From Pseudarthrobacter cellobiosi (GTDB lineage: Bacteria > Actinomycetota > Actinomycetes > Actinomycetales > Micrococcaceae), in assembly GCF_023913755.1 (NCBI RefSeq), contig NZ_JAMXBJ010000028.1:2763-65543 (forward strand): a DNA stretch of 62,781 bases, in the 5' to 3' direction. Positions 8,920 through 17,086 of the stretch are shown here, one piece after another. Numbering within the stretch: the stretch's first letter is position 1; every line of letters begins with the position of its first letter. The notes under the pieces are model-generated. The model ran no database searches. It saw only the letters and a program-made list of their open reading frames with translations, and was not told the origin of the DNA. The position numbers were made by a program, and so were the translations under genes.

Positions 8920-9738
8920 TTAAGGGAGGAGTTCTTCGAGGTACCGACGGCTGATCTCGGCGGCAGCGCGGGGGTCGCCGTCGTACTCGTCGAGTTCGAC
9001 CATCAGCCAGCTGTCATAGCCGCTCTCCCTGATGGCTTGGATGATGTCCGGGAAGTCGAGTTCGCCCTGCCCGAGGGGCAGGAAGGCGAAGGGATCCTTC
9101 CGGAAGTCCTTGAGGTGGACGTGGCGTATTCGGTCCGGGTATTTGCGGATGAGGGCGGCCGGGTCGCCGCCCCCGGCGGCAAGATGGGCCGTGTCCGGGC
9201 AGAAGCCGATGCGGGTCAGGGCCATCAGCCGGTTCAGCTCGTTGGGGTTCTCGACGATCGTCGTGAGGTGGGGATGGTAGCTTGCGGAGAGACCGGCTGA
9301 CTCGGCGATGTCGGTGACCCTGTCGAGAGACTCTCCCAGCCGACGGTAGTCCTCGTCCGTGGTGCCGGTGGCGCGCCGGGCGCCACCTCCGACGACGAGG
9401 CGCTCGGCCCCGAAGGTCGCAGCGAGCTCGGCGGCGCGCTGGATGCGGTGCAGCTCGTCGGGCAGGATGTCAGTGTAGATGAAGTTCGCGCCGGTGTAGA
9501 CGCTGACGAGGGAGACGCCGGCCTCGTCGAGGATGCTGCGGAGTTGCTCGGGCTTGTCGGCGTATTCAGCGAGGTTGCCGTCGAACATCTCCACGCCCTC
9601 ATAGCCGGCGGCTGCGATGTCCTTGACCGCCCTGTCCATGGGCCCATGGGTCATGTAGAAGAGGTCTTTAATGCTGGTCACCCCTACCGGGTGGCCTACG
9701 ACGCCACCCCAGGTGATTGTGGAGTATCCGAGTTTCAT
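8920..9738 (-). CDS. Sugar phosphate isomerase/epimerase (TIM barrel, IolE/IolI-like)
   Basis: A 272-residue TIM-barrel protein with the family pattern: YEGVEMFDGN strand (first metal-site Glu), SYHPHLTTIVEN (His pair and Glu), GFCPDTAHLAAGG (Asp, His) and a late RHVHLKDFRKDPF strand followed by a Glu-containing SWLMVELDEYDG. These match the metal-binding residues of inosose dehydratase/isomerase relatives. The start MKLGYSTITW at 9738 is preferred over an upstream ATG because AAAGG precedes it. The likely substrate is a 3-keto sugar from the neighbouring dehydrogenase. Confidence 0.85.
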   Translation of the reverse strand: MKLGYSTITWGGVVGHPVGVTSIKDLFYMTHGPMDRAVKDIAAAGYEGVEMFDGNLAEYADKPEQLRSILDEAGVSLVSVYTGANFIYTDILPDELHRIQRAAELAATFGAERLVVGGGARRATGTTDEDYRRLGESLDRVTDIAESAGLSASYHPHLTTIVENPNELNRLMALTRIGFCPDTAHLAAGGGDPAALIRKYPDRIRHVHLKDFRKDPFAFLPLGQGELDFPDIIQAIRESGYDSWLMVELDEYDGDPRAAAEISRRYLEELLP

Positions 9739-9817
9739 GCTGAGGCCTTTCAGATAGGTCAAGAGGAGACAGGTGGGTTTAGGGTGCCGGTGGCGCGGGC
9801 AATTGCGCTGGCCAAGG

Positions 9818-10804
9818 CTATTTCTTACGGGCGAGGGCGACGGCCAGGATGATGATGGCCCCGCGGACCACCTGCTGCTGGCTGCTGTCCAGGCCGGCCA
9901 GGATCAGTCCGTTGTTGATCAGTCCAATCAGAAGGGCGCCGAAGAGAGTTCCCATGATGGAGCCGAATCCGCCGAAGAGGCTTGTCCCGCCGAGGATGAC
10001 GGCGGCAATGGCGGAGAGCTCATCGCCTGATCCCCATTGGAAGCGGCCGGACTGGAGGCGGCCGGCGTACAGCATGCCGGCAACGCTCGCGACCATGCCC
10101 GAGATGAGGAGCACCTGGAATTTGATGCGTTTGGTGTTGATGCCGGTGAACTCAGCAGCGTTGCGGTTACCGCCGGTGGCGAGGACCTGGCGGCCGAACT
10201 TTGTGCGGTTCAGCACGACGGCGCCGATGGCAACGAAGATGGCGCTCCAGACGACCAGGCCCGGTACGGGACCGAAGTCACCGGATCCGAACAGCATGTT
10301 GAAGGTGTCATTCAGGATCGGCTGGGGGGCCGAGGCCGTAATCCACTGGGCGACGCCGACTGCGATACCCAGCATGCCGAGCGTCACCAGGAAGGAAGGG
10401 ATGCCAAGGAGACTGACCAGTGCGCCGTTGATCGACCCGACCACGAGTCCGACGGCTAGGCCGGCGAGGATGCCGGGGACCAGGCCCCATTGGGACAACG
10501 CCATGGCTGTACAGACGCTGGAGAGGCCAGCCACCGATCCGACGCTCAGGTCGATTTCTGCGCAGGAGATGACGTAAGTCATGCCTACTGCGATAACGGT
10601 GATCGTGGCCGTCTGCCGGAAGATATTGAGCAGGTTCTGTGGGGACAGGAAGCCCTGGTCGCGCAGCAGAATGGCGAAGAAAATGAAGACGACGACGAAA
10701 CCGATGTAAATGACGTAACGCCGCCAGTCGAGCTCTTTCAGCATGGTGCCGAAGCTGCGGGGTGCCGCGGTGTTACGGGGGGTGATGCTGTTGGCGTTGC
10801 TCAC
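9818..10804 (-). CDS. Sugar ABC transporter permease, RbsC type
   Basis: A 328-residue membrane permease of the ribose/xylose/galactose family (BPD_transp_2). The hydrophobic profile suggests 8-10 TM segments, and the signature EIDLSVGSVAGLSS lies near residue 85. The GGTSLFGG loop typical of RbsC proteins is present around residue 270. It starts 3 bp after the stop of the RbsA-type ATPase and would form the homodimeric channel of that importer. Confidence 0.9.
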   Translation of the reverse strand: MSNANSITPRNTAAPRSFGTMLKELDWRRYVIYIGFVVVFIFFAILLRDQGFLSPQNLLNIFRQTATITVIAVGMTYVISCAEIDLSVGSVAGLSSVCTAMALSQWGLVPGILAGLAVGLVVGSINGALVSLLGIPSFLVTLGMLGIAVGVAQWITASAPQPILNDTFNMLFGSGDFGPVPGLVVWSAIFVAIGAVVLNRTKFGRQVLATGGNRNAAEFTGINTKRIKFQVLLISGMVASVAGMLYAGRLQSGRFQWGSGDELSAIAAVILGGTSLFGGFGSIMGTLFGALLIGLINNGLILAGLDSSQQQVVRGAIIILAVALARKK

Positions 10805-10807
10805 TGT

Positions 10808-12316
10808 TCAGACTCCCTGGACTGCAAGTTGAAGATATTCCTCGTCAGCGATGTCGCTGCGGGGGATGTCACGGATGACGGAGCCGTCCTTGAGGACGAG
10901 AACGCGGTCGCTGACCGCGAGTAGTTCGGGGTACTCGGAGGAGATGACGATGACGGCTTTGCCGGCGCTGGCGAGTTCACGGATCATGTCCAGGATTTCG
11001 CTCTTAGTGCCGATATCGACGCCGGCGGTCGGTTCGTCCAGGATCAGGATGTCTGGATCGGTGCCCAGCCACTTGGCGATGACCACTTTCTGCTGGTTGC
11101 CGCCCGAAAGCAGGCGCACGGGTCGGTGGGGGTGGGCGACCTTGACCGCGAACTTCTTGATGAGGGACGAGGACAGTTCCTTGCCCTTGGCGGAGTCCAG
11201 GAGCGGTCCCCGCCTGATCTGGCCAAGCAAAGGCAGCAGCAGGTTGTCGCGGACGGAGTGGTCCAGGACTAGGCCTTGAGCCCGTCGGTCCTCGGGGATG
11301 AGGGCAACACCGGCGTCGATGGCCTGCTGCGGCGAGGTCAGATTGATTTTCTCCCCCCGGATCAGGATCTCACCGCTATCCAGCCGGTCGATGCCGAAGA
11401 GTGCCCGGGCCAGTTCGGTACGACCGCTACCCATCAGACCGGCCAGGCCCAGAATCTCACCGGGGCGGAGCGAGAAGGAGACGTCCCTTACCCGCCGCCC
11501 GGCATTCAGTCCGCGAACCTCCAGCAGGGGTGCTCCCTCGTGGGCCACATGGTCCCGCTCACGGTAGGCAAGTTGGCCCTCGATCTTCTTGCCGACGATG
11601 CCTTCCACAATCTGTTCGGGTGTCACATCGGTCAGCGGCTCGGTAAGGAGTCGACGGCCGTCGCGGAGGATGGTGATCCGGTCGGCCAGACGGTACACCT
11701 CGTCCATGCGGTGAGAGATATAGATGATCGAGATGCCCCGCTGTTTGAGGCGGTCGATCAGTTCGAAGAGCGCTTCGGACTCGTGCCGGGCCAGGCTGGC
11801 GGTGGGTTCATCCATGATCAGCACCTGGGCGTCCTGCGAGAGTGCCTTGGCGATCTCGGTCAGCTGCCAGTAAGCCGTGCCGAGCCGGGAAACCTCAGCA
11901 CGAGGGTCGACGTTCACCTCCATCTCGGCGAAGACTTCCTTGGCCCGCCGCTCCGAGGCGCGGTCGTCGATGAGCCCGCCCGCACCGAGCGGCTCGGAGG
12001 CAAGGAAGATGTTCTGAGCGACGGTCAGGCTCGGTACGAGGCTGAATTCCTGGAAGACCATTCCGATGCCGGCGGCCTTCGCGTCCTGAATCGAGTTGAT
12101 GGCGACCGGTTTGCCTCCAATGAGGATCTCGCCAGCGTCCGCCTGGTAGACACCTTGAAGGATCTTCATCAGTGTGGACTTTCCGGCACCATTGCCTCCT
12201 GCGAGGGCGTGGACCTCGCCCTTCCGGACGTCAAAGCTGACATCCTTCAGCACTGAAACGCCGTTGAAGCCCTTGGAGATCGAGCGCATCTCAACCACAT
12301 TGTCTGCAGTGTTCAT
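10808..12316 (-). CDS. Sugar ABC transporter ATP-binding protein, RbsA/MglA type (two ABC domains)
   Basis: A 502-residue double ATPase. The N-terminal ABC domain has Walker A GGNGAGKST (about residue 40) and Walker B VLIMDEPTASL. The C-terminal domain has a degenerate Walker A (GLMGSGRTEL), the LSGGNQQK signature and Walker B ILILDEPTAGVD. Start chosen at 12316 (MNTADNVVEM), where GAAAGGG provides the RBS. Together with the downstream RbsC-type permease and the upstream binding protein it forms a complete pentose/hexose importer. Confidence 0.93.
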   Translation of the reverse strand: MNTADNVVEMRSISKGFNGVSVLKDVSFDVRKGEVHALAGGNGAGKSTLMKILQGVYQADAGEILIGGKPVAINSIQDAKAAGIGMVFQEFSLVPSLTVAQNIFLASEPLGAGGLIDDRASERRAKEVFAEMEVNVDPRAEVSRLGTAYWQLTEIAKALSQDAQVLIMDEPTASLARHESEALFELIDRLKQRGISIIYISHRMDEVYRLADRITILRDGRRLLTEPLTDVTPEQIVEGIVGKKIEGQLAYRERDHVAHEGAPLLEVRGLNAGRRVRDVSFSLRPGEILGLAGLMGSGRTELARALFGIDRLDSGEILIRGEKINLTSPQQAIDAGVALIPEDRRAQGLVLDHSVRDNLLLPLLGQIRRGPLLDSAKGKELSSSLIKKFAVKVAHPHRPVRLLSGGNQQKVVIAKWLGTDPDILILDEPTAGVDIGTKSEILDMIRELASAGKAVIVISSEYPELLAVSDRVLVLKDGSVIRDIPRSDIADEEYLQLAVQGV

Positions 12317-12370
12317 TGTTGCCCTTTCAGGAAGGTGCGGGGGTGGGGTACCCCGCACCGTCGGGTCTGG

Positions 12371-13531
12371 CTACTTTTTATAGGACTCTTGAATGTCCTT
12401 AGGAGCGTCCTCGTGGTAGACCTGCTTCCAGGCTTCCAGGACGTTGGAGTGGTCAACCGGCAGTGCACTCAGCGCCACATATGCCGGTGCTTTCTTGCCG
12501 ATCAGTGCGCCTGCGGCCAGCCGGGCTTCGGTAACGCCCTGGTCGAACGGAACCTGGGCCCCGAGGCCGACGACGAGTTGATCTTTGGCCAGGGCGATGG
12601 CGACGTTCTTGCCGAGGTCCTCAGTGGCGATCTTCAAATCCTGTCGGCCCGCGGCACGGGCTGCAGCCATGACACCTTCTGCGGGGACGTCCCACACCGC
12701 CCAGATGCCTGACAGGTCGGCGTACTTGCTCAGCATGGCGTTCGCAGCGGCCTGGGCGTCTCCTGCGAAGTCCGGCCCGGCGATGCCCTTCTCCTCGACG
12801 ATCTTGATGTCGGGGTACTCCTTAGTGATTGTTTCCTTGAATCCCTGGTAGCGCTGCTTGGTCACGAAGAAGTCGGCCTGGTGGAAGACAAGTCCGATCT
12901 TCCCCTTGCCACCGAGGGCCTTGGCCATTTGGTGGGCAGAGACGACACCGTTGCCATAGTTGTCGGCAGAGACAACCGAGACGTAGTCCTTGCCGGCAGT
13001 CAGTCCCTGGGGGATGTTGTCCATAAAAACGATCTTCGTTCCGGCGGCCGCGGCTTTCTTGTAGGCGGAGGCCGTGGCCACGGGGTCCGTGGGGATGGAG
13101 ACGATGATGTCCGGGTCCTGCGTCATGACGGTCTCGATGTCCGATACCTGCTTGTCCGGTTTAAAGTTCGCGTCGGTTGTGGCGATGACCTTGATGCCAA
13201 GCTTTTCGAATTCGCTCTTTAGCCCGTTGGTCTGGGCGGTCGCCCAGTCGTTGCCGCCGTAGTGCATCACGATTGCAGCCTTGGCGTTGAGTGCCTTGAC
13301 CTTCCCGATCTCTTCGGGTGTCAGATCTGCAACGGATGCCGGCGAGGGCGTCTCGCCGTTGGGGCCCTTGCTCAGGACCTGTCCCTTGATCTTGTCAAGG
13401 GCCTGCTGGGCCTTCTCGGACACCCCTGCATCAGGAGCGTTTGAGGTGCCCGTTGTCGAACTGCTGCAGGAAGCGACGGAAAGTGACAGGACTGCGGCCA
13501 GGGCCACAATGGGAAGCCTGCGGATCATCAT
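12371..13531 (-). CDS. Sugar ABC transporter substrate-binding lipoprotein, RbsB type
   Basis: A 386-residue periplasmic-binding protein-like domain. The start is the double ATG at 13531/13528 preceded by GGAGAACA. A signal segment (LPIVALAAVLSLSVASC) ends in a lipobox cysteine near residue 22, followed by a Ser/Thr linker. The mature domain shows the ribose-binding-protein pattern (IVMHYGGNDWA, a DPDIIVSIPTDP strand, GKIGLVFHQADF). It is encoded 55 bp upstream of the RbsA-type ATPase gene and is therefore the receptor of that importer. Confidence 0.9.
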   Translation of the reverse strand: MMIRRLPIVALAAVLSLSVASCSSSTTGTSNAPDAGVSEKAQQALDKIKGQVLSKGPNGETPSPASVADLTPEEIGKVKALNAKAAIVMHYGGNDWATAQTNGLKSEFEKLGIKVIATTDANFKPDKQVSDIETVMTQDPDIIVSIPTDPVATASAYKKAAAAGTKIVFMDNIPQGLTAGKDYVSVVSADNYGNGVVSAHQMAKALGGKGKIGLVFHQADFFVTKQRYQGFKETITKEYPDIKIVEEKGIAGPDFAGDAQAAANAMLSKYADLSGIWAVWDVPAEGVMAAARAAGRQDLKIATEDLGKNVAIALAKDQLVVGLGAQVPFDQGVTEARLAAGALIGKKAPAYVALSALPVDHSNVLEAWKQVYHEDAPKDIQESYKK

Positions 13532-13572
13532 TGTTCTCCAGTGCTTGTGGGTGGATGGATATTTGGGGTGGA

Positions 13573-14058
13573 TCAGGCCAGGGCTATGGCGAGGGCAGGA
13601 GGAACCGGCGACAGGACGAGTCCGCCAGTGGCGGAGGCCGTGCGGATAGCAGCGGCCTTGTCTGAAGCCCTTAGGAACGCCTCTGCATGCACTTTGTCGA
13701 CGAAGAGGCCCAAGGAACACAGTCCGTGATGGGCTTGCACCCACCGAACCGCCTCACCTGCCGCTTTCGTCATTTCACCGCCGGCTGTCGCGGCGACCGA
13801 GCCGTCAATGGTCGACAGTGACGTCGGCGCGCCTGATTGGTCGACAGAGACCACCAGGCTCGCCCAAAGGACGTTGTCATCGAAGATGGCGACGACAGCC
13901 GAGGAGCCGGCGGAGACGAAGGTGCGGACAGCGACTGCGAGATCATCACGTGTTGTGTCCGTCAGGAGCACTTCCAAATTGGCCCACTGGGCCGGGTCAA
14001 TATTTCGAAGGCCAACGCTGGGGTCGAGTAATAGTGCATCGACGATGGTGTTGCTCAT
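13573..14058 (-). CDS. Conserved hypothetical protein, first gene of the sugar operon
   Basis: A 161-residue protein I do not recognise. It has no signal peptide or TM segment. Alternating strands ([35 protein letters not shown]) and a C-terminal helix-strand with [11 protein letters not shown] suggest a small cytoplasmic alpha/beta domain. GAGGGAGCGGG precedes the ATG at 14058. It is the first gene after the triple operator and lies 42 bp upstream of the binding-protein gene, so it is probably co-regulated with the importer. Its position suggests a sensor or accessory role; nothing in the sequence proves it. Confidence 0.6.
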   Translation of the reverse strand: MSNTIVDALLLDPSVGLRNIDPAQWANLEVLLTDTTRDDLAVAVRTFVSAGSSAVVAIFDDNVLWASLVVSVDQSGAPTSLSTIDGSVAATAGGEMTKAAGEAVRWVQAHHGLCSLGLFVDKVHAEAFLRASDKAAAIRTASATGGLVLSPVPPALAIALA

Positions 14059-14087
14059 CCCGCTCCCTCTTCGTTGAAGTCTGTCTC

Positions 14088-14143
14088 CGTCAACGTTTAC
14101 GAACCTACCGTGAACGCTTACGGAAAAATCGTAAACGTTTACG
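14088..14143. promoter_or_regulatory. Three LacI-family operators spaced 21 bp apart
   Basis: Three 14-bp palindromes lie in the divergent promoter region: CGTCAACGTTTACG (14088-14101), CGTGAACGCTTACG (14109-14122) and CGTAAACGTTTACG (14130-14143, a perfect palindrome). Their centres are exactly 21 bp apart, two helical turns, so bound dimers would lie on one face of the DNA. The central CG and half-sites are typical of LacI-family operators. They sit between the minus-strand sugar operon and the lacI-type gene and presumably control both. Confidence 0.8.
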
Positions 14144-14267
14144 GCTGTTTGTGTCAAGCATCACGCCACTGGTCGATTTGAGGTTCGGAAAGCGTGCGGC
14201 GACGTAAGATTAAGGACGCACGGAACGACCGCGGACTCAGCCCGGCCGGTGCAGGACAGGAGAGCAA

Positions 14268-15353
14268 GTGAGAGGAACAGCGATCCCCCGCGAGGCGAGT
14301 GAGCGGCTTCCGGACGCTTCCTTGAGGCGGAAGCCGACTATCAACGATGTGGCGCAAATCGCCGGCGTCTCGTTCGGGACTGTCTCGCGAGTCCTCAACA
14401 ACGCACCGGACGTCAGCGCTTCAACTCGCGAGCGAGTACTGCAGGTCGTTAAAGACATCGGGTACCGGCGGAACCGGGCCGCGACCGCGCTGGTCACCAG
14501 CCGGTCAACTTCCATCGGCATACTCTCGGACGGCTCGCCACGATTCGGCCCTGTCGGGACACTCATGGCCCTTGAGAGCATTGCGCGTAAGAAGGGCTAC
14601 GCCACAACCGTCATCAGTGTCGAAAAACCCTATGAAGAGTCTGTGCAAGCCGCCCTCGACGCCCTGGACGATACCGGAGTCGGGGGGATCATCGTCATCG
14701 CACCTCTCGTCGACATGGCAGCAGCTGTCTGGAATGCGTCATGCCGTGTACCAGTGGAGATGATCGCCGCCGGAGCATCATCAACACCAAACGTCTTCAC
14801 ATACTCAGAAAACCAGGAGCTCGGAGCGAGGCTGGCCACGCAGCACCTCATAGACCTAGGCCACACCGATATCGCCCACTTCGCCGGATCTATGGAATGG
14901 TTCGACGGACGCGTACGCAAGCGCGGCTGGGAGGCCGCGCTTCGGGATGCCGGACTTGCACCAGGACTGTGCATCGAGGGCGACTGGAGCCCCAAATGGG
15001 CTTACGAGACCGGCCTTCAGCTCGTCCGGGAGGGGAGGATCCCCCAGGCGATCTTCGCAGCCAGCGACCATACCGCCCTTGGGCTTATTCGCGCTTTCGC
15101 CGAAAACGGCGTCCGTGTCCCGGACGATGTAAGTGTCGTCGGATTCGACGATATCGAAGGGTCGGACTATTTCCTGCCTCCCCTGACCACTGTGCGCCAG
15201 GACTTTACCGCACTGGCACTCATGAGCACGGAGGTGCTTCTCGGCGCCATGGAGGGGCGGGACGTGGACCGCACACCGATCGCGCCGACGCTCGTAGTAC
15301 GCAACAGCTCGACCCGTGCCACCTCCCACAGCACTTCACCAAAGAACACATGA
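14268..15353 (+). CDS. LacI family transcriptional regulator
   Basis: A 361-residue repressor beginning with GTG at 14268 after GGAGAG. The helix-turn-helix is PTINDVAQIAGVSFGTVSR (about residues 23-41) followed by the hinge helix (NRAATALVTSRS). The remaining 270 residues form a periplasmic-binding-like effector domain, ending with the conserved VVGFDDIEGSDYFLPPLTTVRQD segment. It is divergent from the sugar operon with three palindromic operators between them, and is inferred to repress the operon until its sugar ligand binds. Confidence 0.92.
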   Translation: MRGTAIPREASERLPDASLRRKPTINDVAQIAGVSFGTVSRVLNNAPDVSASTRERVLQVVKDIGYRRNRAATALVTSRSTSIGILSDGSPRFGPVGTLMALESIARKKGYATTVISVEKPYEESVQAALDALDDTGVGGIIVIAPLVDMAAAVWNASCRVPVEMIAAGASSTPNVFTYSENQELGARLATQHLIDLGHTDIAHFAGSMEWFDGRVRKRGWEAALRDAGLAPGLCIEGDWSPKWAYETGLQLVREGRIPQAIFAASDHTALGLIRAFAENGVRVPDDVSVVGFDDIEGSDYFLPPLTTVRQDFTALALMSTEVLLGAMEGRDVDRTPIAPTLVVRNSSTRATSHSTSPKNT

Positions 15354-15708
15354 AAGGTCTTGAAACAAAGTGTGTGCGGCATGGCCGTGGCTCGTCGACC
15401 AGGGCTGTTCGGCCCAGGAGCAGGCTCTGCCTTCGCTTGAAGCGATTGTTACAGCCTTGGAACTCGACAAGCACTGATGCCCGGCAAAGAATTTGCAGAC
15501 GCTGCCTGCACGCAGTGACGACCAGGGCCGCAGCTGCGGCACCCTGGTGCCGGTTGCGGTGCGCCCGGCACCAGGTAGCTGGTGACAGCGACTTTTGGAT
15601 CCAGGCCCGTGTCGGCGCTGGACAGTAGCCGTACAGTTCATTCTCGTTTGTGCTGGTGCGGATCCGCGGTCGTATTGGCCCGGTTGAACCACGGCGAGTC
15701 ACAGGCAA
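15354..15708. other. Gene-free stretch with competing hairpins and a possible C-terminal gene remnant
   Basis: No intact gene. Plus-strand codons just before 15478 read CSAQEQALPSLEAIVTALEL then DKH and stop, which looks like the tail of a lost protein. Two hairpins share bases: CCAGGG (15522-15527) with CCCTGG (15542-15547), and an 11-bp perfect pair CCTGGTGCCGG (15543-15553) with its complement (15565-15575). They cannot form together. Neither has a T-run. They follow the lacI-type gene and may end its transcript or be debris. Confidence 0.4.
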
Positions 15709-16017
15709 ATGGGCTGCGGCCCCTCACACCCTATAGGCAAGCTTCTTGAGCGTGAACTGCAGGAGCTGACCGGAATCGAAACCCGGGCCACGGTTTTGGG
15801 CCACATCCAGCGGGGCGGCGCCCCCACTGCCTTTGACAGGGTGCTGGCCACTCGGCTGGGCATGGCAGCTGTTGACTCCGCCGCCGCCGGCCGTTGGGGG
15901 ACCATGGTCTCCCTGCGCGGTATCAACATCGTTAACGTCGGATTTGACGCTGCACTGGGCCGGCTCAGAACCGTTCCAGAGGACCGTTACCGGGAGGCAG
16001 CGGTCCTTTTCGGCTGA
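15709..16017 (+). pseudogene. pfkA: C-terminal fragment of ATP-dependent 6-phosphofructokinase
   Basis: About 95 residues match the end of bacterial PfkA: GKLLERELQELTGIETRATV, then the hallmark LGHIQRGG substrate-binding segment, FDRVLATRLG, and a C-terminal WGTMVSLRG. The N-terminal two thirds, including the ATP-binding glycine loop and catalytic Asp, are missing; upstream sequence shows no PfkA similarity in any frame. The fragment ends with a natural stop at 16017. It cannot be catalytic and marks a deletion or recombination point between the sugar locus and the stress island. Confidence 0.8.
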
Positions 16018-16036
16018 TCCGTGGCCGGCCCTGCTG

Positions 16037-16411
16037 TTAGCCGCGTGTTATCTCGATCTTCCTCGCTGGGGGCTGCTGTGTGGCCGTCGGCACCGGCGTC
16101 CGGACCTCCAGTACCCCGTCCCTGTAGGAAGCCGTGATGTCCTCCTGTTGAACGCCATCGGGCAAAGCGAGCCTCCGCACGAATGAACCATAACGGAACT
16201 CCGAACGGTAGCTGTCCTTGTCTTTCTGCTCGGACTTCTCCCTGCGCTCGGCCTTGATCTCAAGGGCGCCGTCAACGATCGTAACGCTGACGTCCTTGTC
16301 CGGATCGATCCCAGGCAGTTCGGCCCGGACCACCAGGGTGTTGCCTTCAACCGATTCTTCGACGCGGATCCCCGACGCCGCGGTGTCACCTTCGAAAAGT
16401 CTTTCAATCAT
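16037..16411 (-). CDS. Hsp20/alpha-crystallin small heat shock protein, probably frameshifted near its N-terminus
   Basis: A 124-residue alpha-crystallin domain: VEGNTLVVRAELPGID, then VTIVDGALEIKAERREK, YGSFVRRLALPDGV and the C-terminal I-x-I-like KIEITRG. Holdase chaperone; mycobacterial Acr (HspX) is a hallmark of the DosR regulon. The ATG at 16411 has no RBS. A strong AAGGAGG precedes another ATG at 16458 in a different frame, whose product starts MADLMKWFDTRR, a typical Hsp20 N-terminus, but stops after 16 codons. I infer that a one- or two-base indel between about 16412 and 16430 broke the gene (or is a sequencing error) and that the original gene spanned 16037-16458. Confidence 0.8.
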   Translation of the reverse strand: MIERLFEGDTAASGIRVEESVEGNTLVVRAELPGIDPDKDVSVTIVDGALEIKAERREKSEQKDKDSYRSEFRYGSFVRRLALPDGVQQEDITASYRDGVLEVRTPVPTATQQPPARKIEITRG

Positions 16412-16521
16412 CTCGACGGGGAGCGCCGGGTATCAAACCATTTCATCAGATCAGCCATGTCTGCCTCCTTGCTTGACGACCGTCGGGGCATCATTGCCCG
16501 ACTCCTTAAGGGTCGGGCACA

Positions 16522-16551
16522 GGGCCGGAAGGACCCAGAGGCTTTGGTCCT
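16522..16551. promoter_or_regulatory. Two DosR-box-like palindromes between hsp20 and a PPOX gene
   Basis: GGGCCGGAAGGACCC (16522-16536, one base longer than the usual core) and GAGGCTTTGGTCCT (16538-16551; its complement reads AGGACCAAAGCCTC). Both approximate the GGGNCNAAGGYCCC motif seen upstream of several other stress genes here. They lie in the 163-bp divergent region and could serve both genes. They are weaker than the other copies. Confidence 0.4.
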
Positions 16552-16621
16552 GACTGCCTGGCAGGGGTGCGCTGATGGCCGGTTCAAAGAGAGCCGGGAG
16601 GGGAGGGCTAGGATCAGTTGC

Positions 16622-17086
16622 ATGAGCAGCTCCCCTCCGGAATCGCACACGGAAGTTCTCGCTCCGGCTGACTGCTGGAAGTACCTGAAGGCCTCCTATA
16701 TTGGGCGGCTGGCCGTGCTCAACGGTGCAGTCCCTGAGATCTTTCCCTTGAACTTCATGATTGTTGGAGAAGCGGTGGTTTTCCGCACGGCGCCGGGCAC
16801 CAAACTTCGTGCCCTCCTCAGCGGCGCCGCCGTGGCCTTTGAGACGGACGGGATGAACGCATACGCCACCGAAGTGTGGAGCGTTGTGGTCAAGGGAATG
16901 CCGGGGCCGTTTAACGGAGATCCGGAGACCCTCCAGGAAGCCGGCCCTGACCGCGAACCCTGGCAGCCCGGCCTTAAAGAGCATCTCGTCCAGATCGTCC
17001 CTACGGAGGTCTCCGGGCGAAGGTTTGCGGTTTCGCCGCGCACGCGTTGGTGGCCGCCGCAGGACTTTGCAGCGGACTGGCTCTAG
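16622..17086 (+). CDS. Pyridoxamine 5'-phosphate oxidase family protein (FMN-binding split barrel)
   Basis: A 154-residue split-barrel protein. The family pattern is clear: CWKYLKASYIGRLAV, then PEIFPLNFMIVGEAVVFRT followed by GTKL (FMN phosphate-binding region) and VWSVVVKG. The start at 16622 (MSSSPPES) is where similarity begins. Proteins of this type (Rv2004c/Rv3131 neighbourhoods) are frequent in DosR regulons and are thought to bind FMN, F420 or haem; the substrate is unknown. It is divergent from hsp20 and overlaps the convergent P-type ATPase gene by 4 bp. Two paralogues lie at 24248-24715 and 41923-42381. Confidence 0.85.
   Translation: MSSSPPESHTEVLAPADCWKYLKASYIGRLAVLNGAVPEIFPLNFMIVGEAVVFRTAPGTKLRALLSGAAVAFETDGMNAYATEVWSVVVKGMPGPFNGDPETLQEAGPDREPWQPGLKEHLVQIVPTEVSGRRFAVSPRTRWWPPQDFAADWL

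Noticed and set aside
7596..8954. Plus-strand open frame of 452 codons
   Set aside because: Antisense to the levoglucosan-dehydrogenase-like gene; valine/glycine-rich composition typical of a shadow frame.
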